From positions 62,001 through 126,000 of the forward strand of contig QRDG01000239.1 of the NCBI GenBank assembly GCA_012064385.1: DNA of 64,000 bases. The letters run 5' to 3'. Each line of letters opens with the position of its first letter. The stretch's first letter is position 1. Shown here piece after piece: positions 24,004 through 35,200 of the stretch. Both the position numbers and the translations under genes were made by a program. The notes beneath the pieces were generated by a model. The model had not been told where the DNA came from, did no database searches, and was given only the letters and a program-made list of their open reading frames with translations. The DNA comes from Puccinellia tenuiflora. Lineage: Eukaryota; Streptophyta; Magnoliopsida; Poales; Poaceae.

Positions 24004-24537
24004 TCATGCATAGCATCTGCCCAGGCAATTCAAGCAGCGCTGTACCCTGAAAAAATAAACAAATCAAGAAAGGAACTTACATGGCAAGACTGAGACTCAG
24101 TAGCAGTATGCAGTAACAAGATCAAGAAATGTTTTATAGAAGAAAGCCAACCTGGTCCCATCACAAGTAGGGCAGAGGCACGGATTGACGATCACCGGGT
24201 CGTAGAGGGGAGACCACTCGACCGTGGAGCTGCCCCTGCAGAGCCTGCACGCATAGGTTCCCTTCCCCCCGCAGGAGTGACAGGGCGTCGCGAATTTCCG
24301 CTGGTAACAGCACAGATTGGTCAGAACAAGGGGATGGATAATCCCGGAAGGGTTTGTGCTTTGGATGGGTTGGGGCATTGGGGGTGTTACCTGGTTACTA
24401 TCGGAGAGGTAGCGGAGGGAACGGACGGCGGCGGTGGATGCTGTGGACAGGAGGAGGAAGCCGCCGCCGAGGTACGCGGCCACACGTCCCACAGCCTGCA
24501 GTTGCCGGCGGATGCGCGCGCCGCCGCTGTTCTCCAT
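24004..24537 (-). CDS. DnaJ-type cysteine-rich zinc-finger protein, 3 exons
   Basis: Exons 24537-24391, 24300-24152 and 24046-24004 join in frame across GT-AG introns of 90 and 105 bp to give 112 aa. Residues 22-38 form a hydrophobic segment (YLGGGFLLLSTASTAAV), either a membrane anchor or part of an organelle-targeting region. Four CxxC pairs follow (C56/C59, C67/C70, C92/C95, C103/C106), as in the zinc-binding domain of Hsp40/DnaJ chaperones. No J-domain is present. Small plant proteins of this DnaJ/Hsp40 cysteine-rich superfamily are mostly organellar, thought to act in protein folding or thiol chemistry (family knowledge). The ATG at 24537 is the first AUG in frame; a TTG upstream was not used. 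The last repeat reads CLGRCY where relatives usually have CLGKGY. The function of this member is unknown. Confidence 0.88.
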
Positions 24538-24560
24538 GGGCGAAGCCAATCAAGTTTTCT

Positions 24561-24602
24561 CGGCCTCACGGCAGAGGAGATCGGCCTCACGGCAGAGGAG
24601 AT
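24561..24602. repeat. Perfect 21-bp tandem duplication in the 5' region of the DnaJ-like gene
   Basis: Two identical 21-mers starting CGGCCTCACGGCAG lie 24 bp upstream of the ATG at 24537, probably in the 5' UTR. Confidence 0.9.
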
Positions 24603-25192
24603 TAGCTTGTTAGCGACATGAGGCTGGGCCTCCACAAACTAAGGACTAAGCCCAGTGACAAATTTGACGATGTGACAAATGATAAAGGATTTGAAAAAAG
24701 TGTGGCAAATAGTAAATTATCCCCAAATTAATACTCCAGTACAAGTAGTCCAGTTACACGAAAATACTCAGTGGAACATGGCTTCATGTGAACCTGAATT
24801 TAAAGAAATCTTAAAATTACTCATGCAAAGTTTCAAAAAAATTACGATAGTATGTGGGTCTACACAAAAAAAAGGAAAAGTAAACTTTGTATTTTTTTTC
24901 ACAATAAAACCCGGGTCATTGTACTATTCCTTGAACACCTTGTTGCATAAGTTACATATATTTGTATTTTATTTTCAAACTTGACATGCACATACCTGCA
25001 TACATTCTCTACACGCATGATTTGAACCGTAATTTTTGGTTTTATTTAGTATTTTTTTCGATTTTACTATTCATCGGGGTTCATCTGAATGCATGTCCAC
25101 CAAATCCGTATTGTTCCAAAATTATTATGAAGCTAAGCGACTAGTTGGATCCCTGTTCTTGTTATCGAACAAGCAGGGGATACTATCAGATG
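24603..25192. other. Intergenic, nothing recognised
   Basis: AT-rich promoter-side flank of the DnaJ-like gene up to the Harbinger insertion. Confidence 0.4.
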
Positions 25193-25195
25193 TTA

Positions 25196-27309
25196 GGGCA
25201 ACTCCAACGCGCCGACCCATTTGGTCCGTTTCTGTCCGTTTGGGTGGAAACCAGAGCCCAACGCGCCGACGCAAACGGACCGACGTCCATTTTTTCGTCC
25301 GCGACGACCCAATTCCGGCCCAAATTTGAGCTGGATTTGCGTCGGCACGGACGCGTCTGGACGCCGCGCGGAGTCCGCACCACTTCACCTCCTGGCCTGC
25401 CCACCAGTGACCCAATCCTTTTTCTCTTCTCTATCCCTTGTCCATCTCGCCCCATCCCCCAGCCCTGCGCCATCCATCGTCGTCGTCGCCACCTCCGCCC
25501 GCCAAACCTTGACCGCAGCCCCTCCCCCCCCCCCCCCCCCCCCCCCGCGCCGGTACATCCCGCCTTCATCGCCGCCGGCCGGAGTAGACCGTCTCCACCA
25601 GGACGGACTTGGGGCGGCGGAGGAGACCGTCTCCACCACCAGGACCGAGGTCGCACACGAGATGTTCGGCCGTTTTCCCAAGGTACGAATTATCACCATG
25701 GATAGCACGGACGAATATTTCTACAACAATGTGTGTGTTCATCGTCCTCCTCGGACTCATCCGACGATGAGGCCGAAGTTTTGGTCGCAACACTTCTCGT
25801 CAACGACCATCTTGCAAGGCAAGCACCAATGTACAGAGGCTCGGTACCGGTCCATGCACCGGCATTGGCTCGCAACAGAGAGGCTAGCCATGTCCAATTG
25901 TTTAAAGATTACTTCCATCGCAATCCAACATATCCGGCCAAGCTTTTCTGTCGCCGGTTCCGTATGGCTAGACATGTGTTCAACCGCATTCGGGTCGGAG
26001 TGATGACCCATGATGATTACTTCAGATGTAAGAGGGACGCCCTTGGTAAGCTTGGATACACCTCTTATCAAAAATGCACCGCCGTTATTCGGATGCTTGC
26101 ATATGGAGTTGCCAGTGATCTTATCGATGAGTACTTGCGCATGGGTGAGTCCACATGCCTAGAGGCCATGTACAAGTTTTGCAGAGCCGTGATTACGATG
26201 TTTGGCAAGGAGTACTTGAGAGAGCCAACTGTTGCAGATACTACCCGGATTTTAGCGATCAACGAACAAAGAGGGTTCCCTGGTATGCTCGGCAGCATAG
26301 ATTGCATACATTGGGAGTGGAAGAACTGCCCATTTGCTTGGCAGGGGCAATATAAGGGACATGTTGGCGAGTGCACGGTCATACTAGAGGTTGTGGCTAC
26401 ACACGATTGCTGGATTTGGCACTCCTTCTTCGGCATGGCCGGTTCTCACAATGACATCAATGTGCTTCAGCGCTCTCCGGTGTTCTCTAGACTTTCAGAG
26501 GGCAATGCTCCAGAGGTGAGCTATGAGGTCAATGGCCATACATATACCAAGGGATACTATTTAGCTGATGGCATTTATCCGGAGTGGTCTACTTTTCTGG
26601 AGACAATCCCCAGTCCTGCTGAAGACGATGAAACTCCAAACAAGAAAAACATGGAGTCTTTTTTTTTACAAAGGAACAAGAGGGTTGTAGAAAAGATGTG
26701 GAGCGTGTTTTTGGTGTGCTCCAATCTCGGTGGGCTATTGTTCGGCACCCTGCTAGAACATGAAGCATCGACACTATGTGGGAGGTGATGAGTTGTTATG
26801 TGATCACGCACAACATGATTGTGGAGGACAAGCGTGACGATAGCCTATTTGATAAAGATTGGGAGTTTAGCGGGGAGACGATTGTGCCTCAGTTTGGATC
26901 GACAATATTTGCAGGGTGGATCGAGTTTCATCGAGAGATGCGTGATAAGATAGCTTACGGACAACTTCAAAAAGATTTGGTTAAGCATACGTGGAATCAT
27001 TTTGGGAACCAAGAGTCCTAGTTGCTACATTTTTTTATCAATTTGGTAATTATTTGTTTCGTTCAATTTGGTTATAAAACTATTTGATGAATAATTTGTC
27101 GGATTTAATTGTCTAAACTATGTTATTCAATTTGGATGAAAATCTATCATCTAAAGAAAAATAGACAGGGTGCGGACCAAATGGGTCGTCCTGTTGGGTG
27201 CAGGCAAAAAAATGGCCGGACATGGACGGATCCCTGTCCGTTTGCGATCCAAACGGATGAAAAACGGACTAAAATGATATCCGTTTGGATCGGCGCGTTG
27301 GAGTTGCCC
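25196..27309 (+). mobile_element. PIF/Harbinger DNA transposon, 2114 bp
   Basis: Terminal inverted repeats GGGCAACTCCAACGCGCCGA (left) and its complement (right) extend about 23 bp with one mismatch. Both sides carry the trinucleotide TTA (25193-25195 and 27310-27312), the hallmark target duplication of this superfamily. Only the transposase ORF is present. The Myb-like ORF1 that autonomous members carry was not found. A 23-base C run lies at 25524-25546. Confidence 0.95.
25699..27021 (+). pseudogene. Harbinger transposase (DDE_Tnp_4), frameshifted
   Basis: A PIF/Harbinger transposase cuts and pastes DNA with a DDE-type RNase H fold. Here the three acidic residues are all readable: Asp at 26300-26302 (GSIDCIHWEW), Asp at 26453-26455 (SHNDINVL) and Glu at 26701-26703 (KDVERVFGVL). 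The likely ATG is 25699. The frame is broken three times. A GT microsatellite near 25731-25738 has two surplus bases. A T9 tract at 26660-26668 shifts the frame before the final Glu. A TGA near 26759 stands where relatives have Trp. The C-terminus then reads on to 27021. The long open middle (25733-26788) suggests recent loss. Confidence 0.88.
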
Positions 27310-27314
27310 TTAAT

Positions 27315-27419
27315 AGGTTGTACACAGTAAGGGCATATGATTTACACGAAATCATGAACACCGGATTAAGGTTGTACACAGTAAGGGCGTATGATTTACC
27401 CGAAATCATGAACACCGGA
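27315..27419 (+). repeat. 54-bp-period tandem duplication beside the Harbinger element
   Basis: A 51-bp unit starting AGGTTGTACACAGTAAGGGC at 27315 recurs at 27369 with two differences. It begins three bases after the right TTA target copy. Confidence 0.9.
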
Positions 27420-28370
27420 AAAGCTGACATGTGGATGTTTTTCAAAATAGGTTCGGTCTTCTCTTTTCGACATGACCAAGGAAGCATCTTTCAGACCTGA
27501 ATTTTGTTGTGCATCAGAATCTCTTATGGCCGGTCGATCTAAATCGTAGCGGTAGAGCTGGTTCCGTCGTAATCTTGCAAAAACACGCCCGCAACCTCTG
27601 TTTGTTAGCCCTGCAAATTTGCACGGACACCCTTCTCCTGCGCCTCCGTGCGACCGATTGCAGTTCATACTGTATTTCCGATCGATCACCACGGCGGCGA
27701 TCGCATATGCCCTAAACTTCCGCGACACAAGATCCCGATCGATCGCAGTACAGCAGGATCTCCTGATGCGGCTGCCGTCTAGGCGTCTAGTACTTCCTAG
27801 CGAGGTACGCATCTCAAGCTGATCGATTTTCTGCATGCTGACGCAAAGATGCTGGTGCCTCATGTAGGGACTACCAAAAGGTAGCTAGCTTGCTACGAAC
27901 CGGCCACAGGCAAACACACGCATGCAGAGTTAGTGTGTATATGCGAGAGTTCTTGCTTAGTTTTGAGTTCTAGAGCACACAAAACAAATCCATCCATGCT
28001 CTTTGGATGTACTGTAGCTTGGCTTTGAGTTCTTGCTTGAGTGCAGACACTGCAGCATGTATCTGAACGCACCGGTCCAAATTCCCACCATTTACCCCTC
28101 TTCTGTTACCCAGTTACCTTGGTGTAGCCGGTCAACATTAATTTGAGAATACATGTCTCATTTATGTTCCTCTTGCAGAGTCAGATCGAGATAGATGGTG
28201 GCAAGTCTGTGAACCTCAGCAACTATCCTTATATATTTATCGTACTGCACAAAGCCACAAACCTGATATGTTCATATGCTGATATGCAAAATAAGCATCA
28301 TATGTTAAGGTTCCATTAGTGCCTTTTTTATGTGAAGAGAAACTGAATCAAGATCGCAGTCTGCTTACTT
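27420..28370. other. Intergenic, nothing recognised
   Basis: No coding frame or repeat end is supported. Confidence 0.4.
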
Positions 28371-29654
28371 ACTTTCTTGGGCGGACGAAAGAAAGAAAGA
28401 AGCGACGGAACCCTCTCGCGACTAGGGTTCCCCGCCCGCGCCGCCGCCGCCGCCCCTCCGCGACCTTCTCCCCTCCCCTCTCGCGCATCTGCCGCCCCCC
28501 GTGGCGGCAGCGCGCACTCCCGCGTCCCCCTCCCCTCGGCCTCCTCCTTCGTTCCCCGTGTCGCCGCCGGCGGCAGGACCGCCGGGCGTGGCCCGGGCGG
28601 CGCCGGCGGTGGCGGCGTGTCTCCACCCGCGCCGGTGGTGAGTGGAGGCGAGGCTCTCTCCCCTGGCGGCGGTGGTCCAGCTCCGGCCGGAAAGTGGCGC
28701 GATGGCGGCGGCTCACGCGGATCTGCGGGCAGTGCAGCGAGGCGAGGGCCGGCGTGCAGCGGGTCGGCCTGGCTCCCATGGCCTAGATCGGGCCCCTTCG
28801 GGCCTCATCTAGGTCGGGACTGCCGGCCTGCAGCGCAATCTACGGATGATGGTGGTGGTGTAGAGCATGCAGGGCAGCGACAACGGCGGCCGGCCTGTTG
28901 CAGCGTGGCGACGGGCTTCACGGGCCCGATCCGGGCCCGGCCGGACCCTATTAGGACTAGTATGTCCCTGCGGGGGCTTTACGGGCCCGTCAAGCCCGGC
29001 CGGATCTGACGGAGACTGGTGTGCTTCGTGGCCGCGTCCGGTCGACTACCGTCCTTGGAGGTGGAGGTAGTTCCCTCCCGCGCGGCCGCGGTTCTGCTAT
29101 CCCGGTACAATCTACCCCCACCTTTGTCTTGAAGTCGTCGGGACTGATACTTTGGTGAGACGATTATGGTGGCTTCGCGTCCGTGGTGGCGCATGCTGGC
29201 GGGCGGCGTGTCTGGTGGTGGTGAGGCTTCGTTCTCACGGGCTCTTATGCTACGTATCGTTCGGGATTGCGGACAGGGTTTTTTCGGGAGAAATCCTTCC
29301 CGGCTCTGCCGGCACCGACGCGGTGCCACCTGCGGGTGGCATCTCCCCTTCCTGAAGGGCGTCGTGGCTACCCTCCATCGCCTCCCGGTATGCCGGGGGA
29401 AACCCTAGGGCCAGTGCTGGTCCGGGCAGCAGCGGTACTCTCCTTCTTCAAGGTGCTGCTTGGCATTCGACGGTTCAGCGTAGGAGCGTGGCGGTACTTT
29501 TTCGGAGGGCGCAACGGCACGGGTCACCATAGTGTAGTCGATCCGCCTATGTCTCCATTTTATTTCTTCTTTTCTTCAATTTGGGTGTGTGTGTGCTGCT
29601 GTCCTAGCTTGTGTGGTGTTGCGTTTGTATCGATGGTTGTATGTTCGTTGTTGC
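28371..29654 (+). mobile_element. GC-rich LINE-like repeat, interrupted
   Basis: Opening with CCCTCTCGCGACTAGGGTTC and containing TATGCCGGGGGAAACCCTAG, this 1.3-kb GC-rich stretch resembles non-LTR retroelement 5' and 3' non-coding sequence I recall from Triticeae. It is cut at 29655 by a copia LTR before any poly(A) tail. Open frames on both strands are GC artefacts. Confidence 0.4.
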
Positions 29655-30957
29655 TGAAAGAACATTTGCTATCCCCATGTGTTTTGATGTTGAAAACAAT
29701 ACAATCATGTGCTCTAACTTTGTCTAAGATGTGCAGGAAACCAACCCCAAAAGAATCGTCGCGAAAAGTTGAGCCAAATGCCAGTTTTCACTGCTGGCCG
29801 GAAGTACCGGTCCCTGGACCGGTACTACCGCTGGGCACTTCCGGTGCCCAGTTCTGGTCCCACTTCCGCTTATTTTCCCAGGTACTGGAACCGTGAGTTC
29901 CCCCCCGAAATTTGGACCGGAAGTAGAACCGGAAGTACCGGTGAGCTTGGCGATACTTCCGCCACCTACTTCCGGTGGAAATTTCCGGACGAACTTCCGC
30001 TTATTTTTTTCAGGTACTGGATGTCTCGGAGTCTTCCAGTTGTTTGACCGGAAGTAGCCCCGGTACTACCGGGATGCGGGATGGAGCGGGATGGAGCGCG
30101 CCTGAAAAGAACCGTTGACTGAAGGAAGAAGAGCAGGCCGGAAGTACCGGCCCTCCTGACGGTACTTCCGGTGCTGCGGGTTTTTGAGCGGCTGCCAAGA
30201 CCTCCAACGGCCAGTTTTTGTGAAGGGGTTTAAATACCCCTTCACCTATCTTTGGAAGGCCAGCTTTGCACACTCTCTCTCCACCATTAATGCCATCAAA
30301 GCTCAAAGCCCAAATTCGCAAGATCTCCCAATCCCTCCACCCAAATCCATTGATTCTTGGAGGATTGAAGGAGAAGGCCCTGATCTACAACTCCACCGAG
30401 CAGTTTTTCATTTCCCCTTCATTCATTTGAAGGATCTCATTTCTAGGGTTAGCCTTGTGTTGACCTAGCTTGTTGTTCTTATCACTTGTTGAAATTGCTA
30501 CAGATTTGTGATTTGGGAGCCCCCAATTAAGTTGTGGGTGTGTGCCCCAAGACCGTTGTAAAGGCTCCGGAATCCGCCTCGAAGGACTCCGACAGTGGAA
30601 GGTGAACTAAGCCTTTGTGGCGAAGTTCATCGGAGAATAGGGTGAGGCCTTCGTGGCGTTGAGTAGGCCTTTGTGGGGAACTCACACCCCTCCAACGAGA
30701 CGTACTCCCTTAACAAGGAGGAACTCGGGAATACATCCTTGTCTCCGCGTGCTTCCCTTTCGGTTATCTCATTCCTCCCTTATCTCCCTATATTGTGCTT
30801 CTTGCTTAGTTGTTCTTGTACTTGTCATATAGATAAATTCACCGTAGTTGCATATCTAGAGAATTTATCTTTTGTGTCAAGCCTAAATTGAAAAATAATT
30901 AAAAATTGGGTAGCACCTATTCACCCCCCCTCTAGGTGCTCATACGATCCCCTTTCA
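29655..30957 (+). mobile_element. Ty1/copia retrotransposon 1: 5' LTR
   Basis: The LTR starts TGAAAGAACATTT and ends CCCCTTTCA (TG...CA, 1303 bp). The Met-tRNA primer site follows two bases later. Between 29799 and 30178 it carries many copies of the palindromic word CCGGAAGTACCGG and half-sites. The 3' LTR of this element is not in the window; its interior is cut at 31159 by a gypsy LTR. Confidence 0.88.
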
Positions 30958-30959
30958 AT

Positions 30960-30971
30960 TGGTATCAGAGC
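30960..30971 (+). other. Primer-binding site of copia 1
   Basis: TGGTATCAGAGC is complementary to the 3' end of initiator tRNA-Met, the standard copia primer. It lies two bases after the LTR. Confidence 0.93.
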
Positions 30972-31008
30972 CTTGTCTCTATATCTAGGCTTCACCGCCT
31001 AAGAGAGT

Positions 31009-31159
31009 ATGAGTGTCACCGGTGATGGTTCGGATCCTAAACCCGGGGTGACCATGGAGGATCTTGATAACTTGGAAACACGTCTTAGATCCACCATGGA
31101 CACTCAAATGAAGGAATTGCGTGAGATGATCGCGCAACTCCTTCCTAAGGGAGTAGGAC
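31009..31159 (+). pseudogene. Copia 1 gag, N-terminal fragment
   Basis: An ATG 38 bases past the primer site opens about 50 codons. They end in a charged helical stretch (LETRLRSTMDTQMKELREMI) typical of the gag start in copia elements with this leader. The frame is broken at 31160 by the insertion of a gypsy LTR; the rest of gag and all of pol are missing. Confidence 0.7.
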
Positions 31160-31738
31160 TGTCGTGGGGTTGTCACGGCAAGTTCTTCCTCCAGGAAGAT
31201 GAGTTCTGGGGCCATTGGTGATTGAAGTACGTGGGAACGGTTAATCTCGCCGGGGAACAAGGATTTACCCAGGTTCGGCCCCTCTGATTAGAGGTAAAGA
31301 CCTACTTCCTGCTTCTATGTTATTGCTCTTTGCTAGATCTCGATTACAAGGACCCGACTCCTACAACTCAGGAGCCGGCGACTTCTCTCTGGTGGCTAGG
31401 GATTCTCTTACTTGATTGGGCTTGTTTCTACTGGTTGAAGCTTATCGATCTAAGGTCCAGGACCCTGCTTATAAAGGCTGCCGGGTCCCTGGACTTACAG
31501 GCTATACCGAGTTACACTAGAACACGGAGTCCTAATCTACGTCTTGGTCTTCCAAGTTAGACTCCGGGTTGTACTTGGACTCCTTCCTTGGACGAGCCCC
31601 CTTCTCCACACGGGCCTTGGTCGGCTTGTCTCCAGCCCAGCCCATGTGACTCGTCTCGTGACTCGACATTTGCCTTCTTGGTCTTGGCGGGTCTACTTTC
31701 CGGGTCCATGGGCCTACCTATAAAGTATCCCCCCATCA
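31160..31738 (-). mobile_element. Gypsy LTR L1 (3' LTR of copy A), mosaic
   Basis: It runs from TGTCGTGGGG to CCCCATCA on the plus strand (579 bp). It is in minus orientation, since gag-pol is on the minus strand. Bases 31160-31583 differ from L2 at only about ten sites. The next roughly 90 bp differ from L2 heavily and are partly closer to L3. A TATA-like TTATAAAG lies at 31469-31476. No 5-bp duplication links its outer flank (AGGAC) to that of L3 (ATCGC). Confidence 0.9.
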
Positions 31739-31750
31739 GTAGCCCCCGAA
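31739..31750 (-). other. Polypurine tract of gypsy copy A
   Basis: Adjacent to L1 on the interior side, the minus strand reads TTCGGGGGCTAC, a purine-rich stretch in the position expected for second-strand priming. Confidence 0.6.
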
Positions 31751-32170
31751 TTTATCTTGGGTGCAGCTTGGCGGCTCCCTCTGACTTGTTGGTTCGACTC
31801 ACTGGGTTGACTCCTTCCACTTGAGCCACAGGCTCCAAAGTCGCTTGCTGCTAGCTCCAAGATGAATTCCTGCATATAACATAAGACACATAAAATATGA
31901 GTCCATCCTCATTCCTTGTTCAAGTCATCACCCTTGCCCTTGCACATGCTGGCCGGGTTTGTTGTGACTCTTGCGAACAAGGACTAGATAACTTGACTTT
32001 CATTGCCACAGGACTCGCCATTCTGGGACAAGTCGGCTTTTTCCACTTCTGTGACTTTGACTTTCCTCTGCTATGTCCTTTCTGTCTGTTAACCACTGAG
32101 CCATTACTAATGAAACATTATCCACAGTTTACTGTGGACCTGTACTGTAACTCTCTAGGGTTTTACCCTC

Positions 32171-32180
32171 TTTATAAATA
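32171..32180 (+). promoter_or_regulatory. TATA box for the antisense ORF
   Basis: TTTATAAATA lies 106 bp before the ATG at 32286, correctly oriented for the plus-strand ORF and opposite to gag-pol. Confidence 0.55.
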
Positions 32181-32285
32181 CCGAAGGGTTAGGTCTTAAA
32201 CCTCACTTGCCCCCTTCAGCTCAAAATCTCTTCTTTCTCTTCGCGCCCATCTCTTCCCGCGCCCAGCACACACCGCCCGCACGCC

Positions 32286-35200
32286 ATGGCTCCCAAGCGC
32301 GCAAAGACCGCACCCAAGGCCAAGGCATCCTCGTCGAGCAGGACGGTGGACATCGCCGCCGCAGCCGCCGCCGCCGCAAAATCCTCCTCCAAGCGATCGA
32401 TTTCCGCCGATTGGGGTGGATCTACGGTCACGGCGGAACAATTGAAGACTCACAGGCTCTCAGGTTTGATTCCTTCCAGCGCTCAAGCTCGGGCCCCAGG
32501 GGATGAAATCGTTCCCTCTCCCGCTAAGGGTGAGGTGGTTGTTTTCGTGGAGCATCTCTTCCGCGGATTTTCTCCCCCCGGTGATCTTTTCTTCCGTCAA
32601 CTCCTCGATCTCTATCATCTGCGGATTCACGATCTAGCTCCTAATTCCATTCTCACTCTTTCCAATTTCGTGACTTTGTGTGAGGATTACCTCCAAATTA
32701 AGCCAGATCTCAACCTTTGGCTCGAACTCTTCTACTGCAACCCCCAGCCCGAGACTTCTGGGGGCCCTCTCCTCCAATGTGGCGCCGTTGCCCTTCAGCG
32801 GCGCCTCCACTCTGTATTCCCAAAACCTGTCTTTCCTAACCGCATCAAGGACTGGCAGAAATCCTTCTTCTACTGCAAGGACACCTCCCCTGCAGGTGAA
32901 CCAAAGCTCCCTTTATTCTCTGAGGATCGCCTCCGGGCGACTCCTCTTATGAAAGCTAGATGCTCTGAGGCCGCCCGGCCAAGAGTCGAGTCTCTGATCA
33001 CTCGAATCCGGGCCCTCTTATCTCATAACTTGGAAAATATGGATTTGGTCCGCTGCTGGACGACTTGGAGAATCCAGCCTCTGAGTCCTAGGACTCGGCT
33101 GATCTGTTCATATACTAGATGTGCTGGTGATGACCTCCGAGTTACGGAGCAATTATCTGATGGACCCGAACTTGGTCGGCTTATCAAAAAGCTGACTGGG
33201 AAACCGGTGAAGGACCAAGCCCATTTTGGGCTCCAGCCATTTTGCTCCACCAATCCAGCTCCTGATGTAAGTATCATTCTCTACTTTATTTCTACCTTGA
33301 TCTTACTTGTACTGCTTACTGACTCACTTTGTTGACTCTGTTACAGCTCACCGACTCCTTCTGGAAGCCGGCCTCTGGAGCTGGTACTAAAAACAAAGCT
33401 GAAGCTGAGGCTGAGGCTGAAGAAGAGGTTGAGGAGGAGACTCCTGCCACAGATCAAACTACTGTGGCAGAAGACACTGACAATGATGACGAGGAGTCCT
33501 CCCAGGAGGCCGCCACTGAAGATGATGCTGCTGATGAGGAGTCCTCACCAGAGGCTCCAACTGAAAACGTTGTTGAAGAGGAGTCTTCTCGAGAGGCTCC
33601 CATTGTGGAGGAGATTAACGACGACGAGTCCTCTCCAGAGGCTCCCGTCACTAAACAAGTTGACTCCACTTCTGCTGCTGCTCAGCCATCACCATCTGCG
33701 GAGTCCTCAGCTAGGAGTCACTCCTCTTCTTCCCCAGCCTCAAACAATAACGGATCTCGAGAGGCTGTTCCCAAGGTACCACTCTCACGAGTCCTTGGGT
33801 CCTCTCGCTCTCCTACTAAGCCTGAAGAACACATGCAGAGTGTTATCGCCGCCAGGAAGAGGAAACTGCGCTCCGATGGGCCTGCAGATGCTCCCGAGCC
33901 TCTGCCTGTCTCGCACCAGCGGAAATCAGCTTCTCCTCCCCACAAGGACGACTCCTACCACTCCGGCATGTCGATGCCTTCTTCAGACTCTCAGGCCTCC
34001 TTGGACCTGGAGACCAATGTTGGGTAAGATTCCTTTGTTTCTATACTTGCATTCAAATGACTTCTGCTTTTTCCCTTTTGACTAATTCTGGTGCTGACTT
34101 CTATCTTTGTGTATTTCAGGGCCCGGCCTTGTGCTAAAGTGACCAAGCTCCCAGGCATGGTTGATGTTACCTCTGGGCATGGACCTGTCCCCCCTTCAGC
34201 TTCTGAAACGACTAGCACGAGGACAGGTCCTTCCATTGCTGCATCAGCTGGTGCAACTACAACTTCTACTATTCCCGAGTCCCCTTCACGGACTCGGGCG
34301 GCGACTCCAACAATAGTCCAGCCCTCCTCTGGTGCTGCGACTCCTGATACTGCACCTCAAACTCACCCGACTCCTGTGAAGCCGACTCCTTCAGCCTCTC
34401 CAAACATCAAGATCAAGTCATCTACTGACTACAGCCGACTTCGGGTGGCAGATAACATGTCATTTTCTGAAGCCTATGCTGAAGCAGTCGACTTGAACGA
34501 CCAATCTGCTAGGCTGAAGGATGATGAGCAAGCGGCTCTTAGATCTCTCCTCATGGTTCATGAAGTAAGTCCTTTGACTTCACCTTATATGCTTTTCTGG
34601 CATCATCCTATCCCAGTAGCCCCCAAGCACCTGTCTGTGGTGACTTGTGTCTAGGATAGGTGCTTTGATTTGAAACTGGACTCAATTGCTATATAGAAAA
34701 AATTTGCACACTGTAGCCCCCAAGCACTGAGTACTTAGCTCTACTAGGACTCGGGGCTGCTAATTTACTGTCTGTCGGGTCCTTAGACCAAAAACTTTTG
34801 CACGAGTAGCCCCCAAGTGCCGAGTTGTCAGCCTGCGACGACTTGGAGCTACCAACATATGTAATTTACTGATATCTTACTTGAAGAAAAATTTCTGTTC
34901 TGCGAGTAGCCCCCAAGCGCCAAGTTGCTAACTTGTGGCGACTTGGAGCTTATGACTTGTCGACTAGGACTCCTGCCTGCTTGCTGTTTATGAAAAAATT
35001 GACTCCTGAGTAGCCCCCAAGCGCCAAGTTGTTAACTTGTGACGACTTGGAGCTCATGAGTTCTCAACTTGACTTGTGAAGCTTAATTGTGCTTTATGAC
35101 TTGTGATTGCAGTGCATTGTCTCCAAGATGAAGAGAGACATGAAAGAGCTTGAGGACCAGGCAGCTGCCAGTGCCAGGTCTGCCATGGCCGAAAAAGAAC

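Noticed and set aside
28319..29896. Several long GC-rich ORFs
   Set aside because: They overlap on both strands within a LINE-like repeat and cross into a copia LTR.
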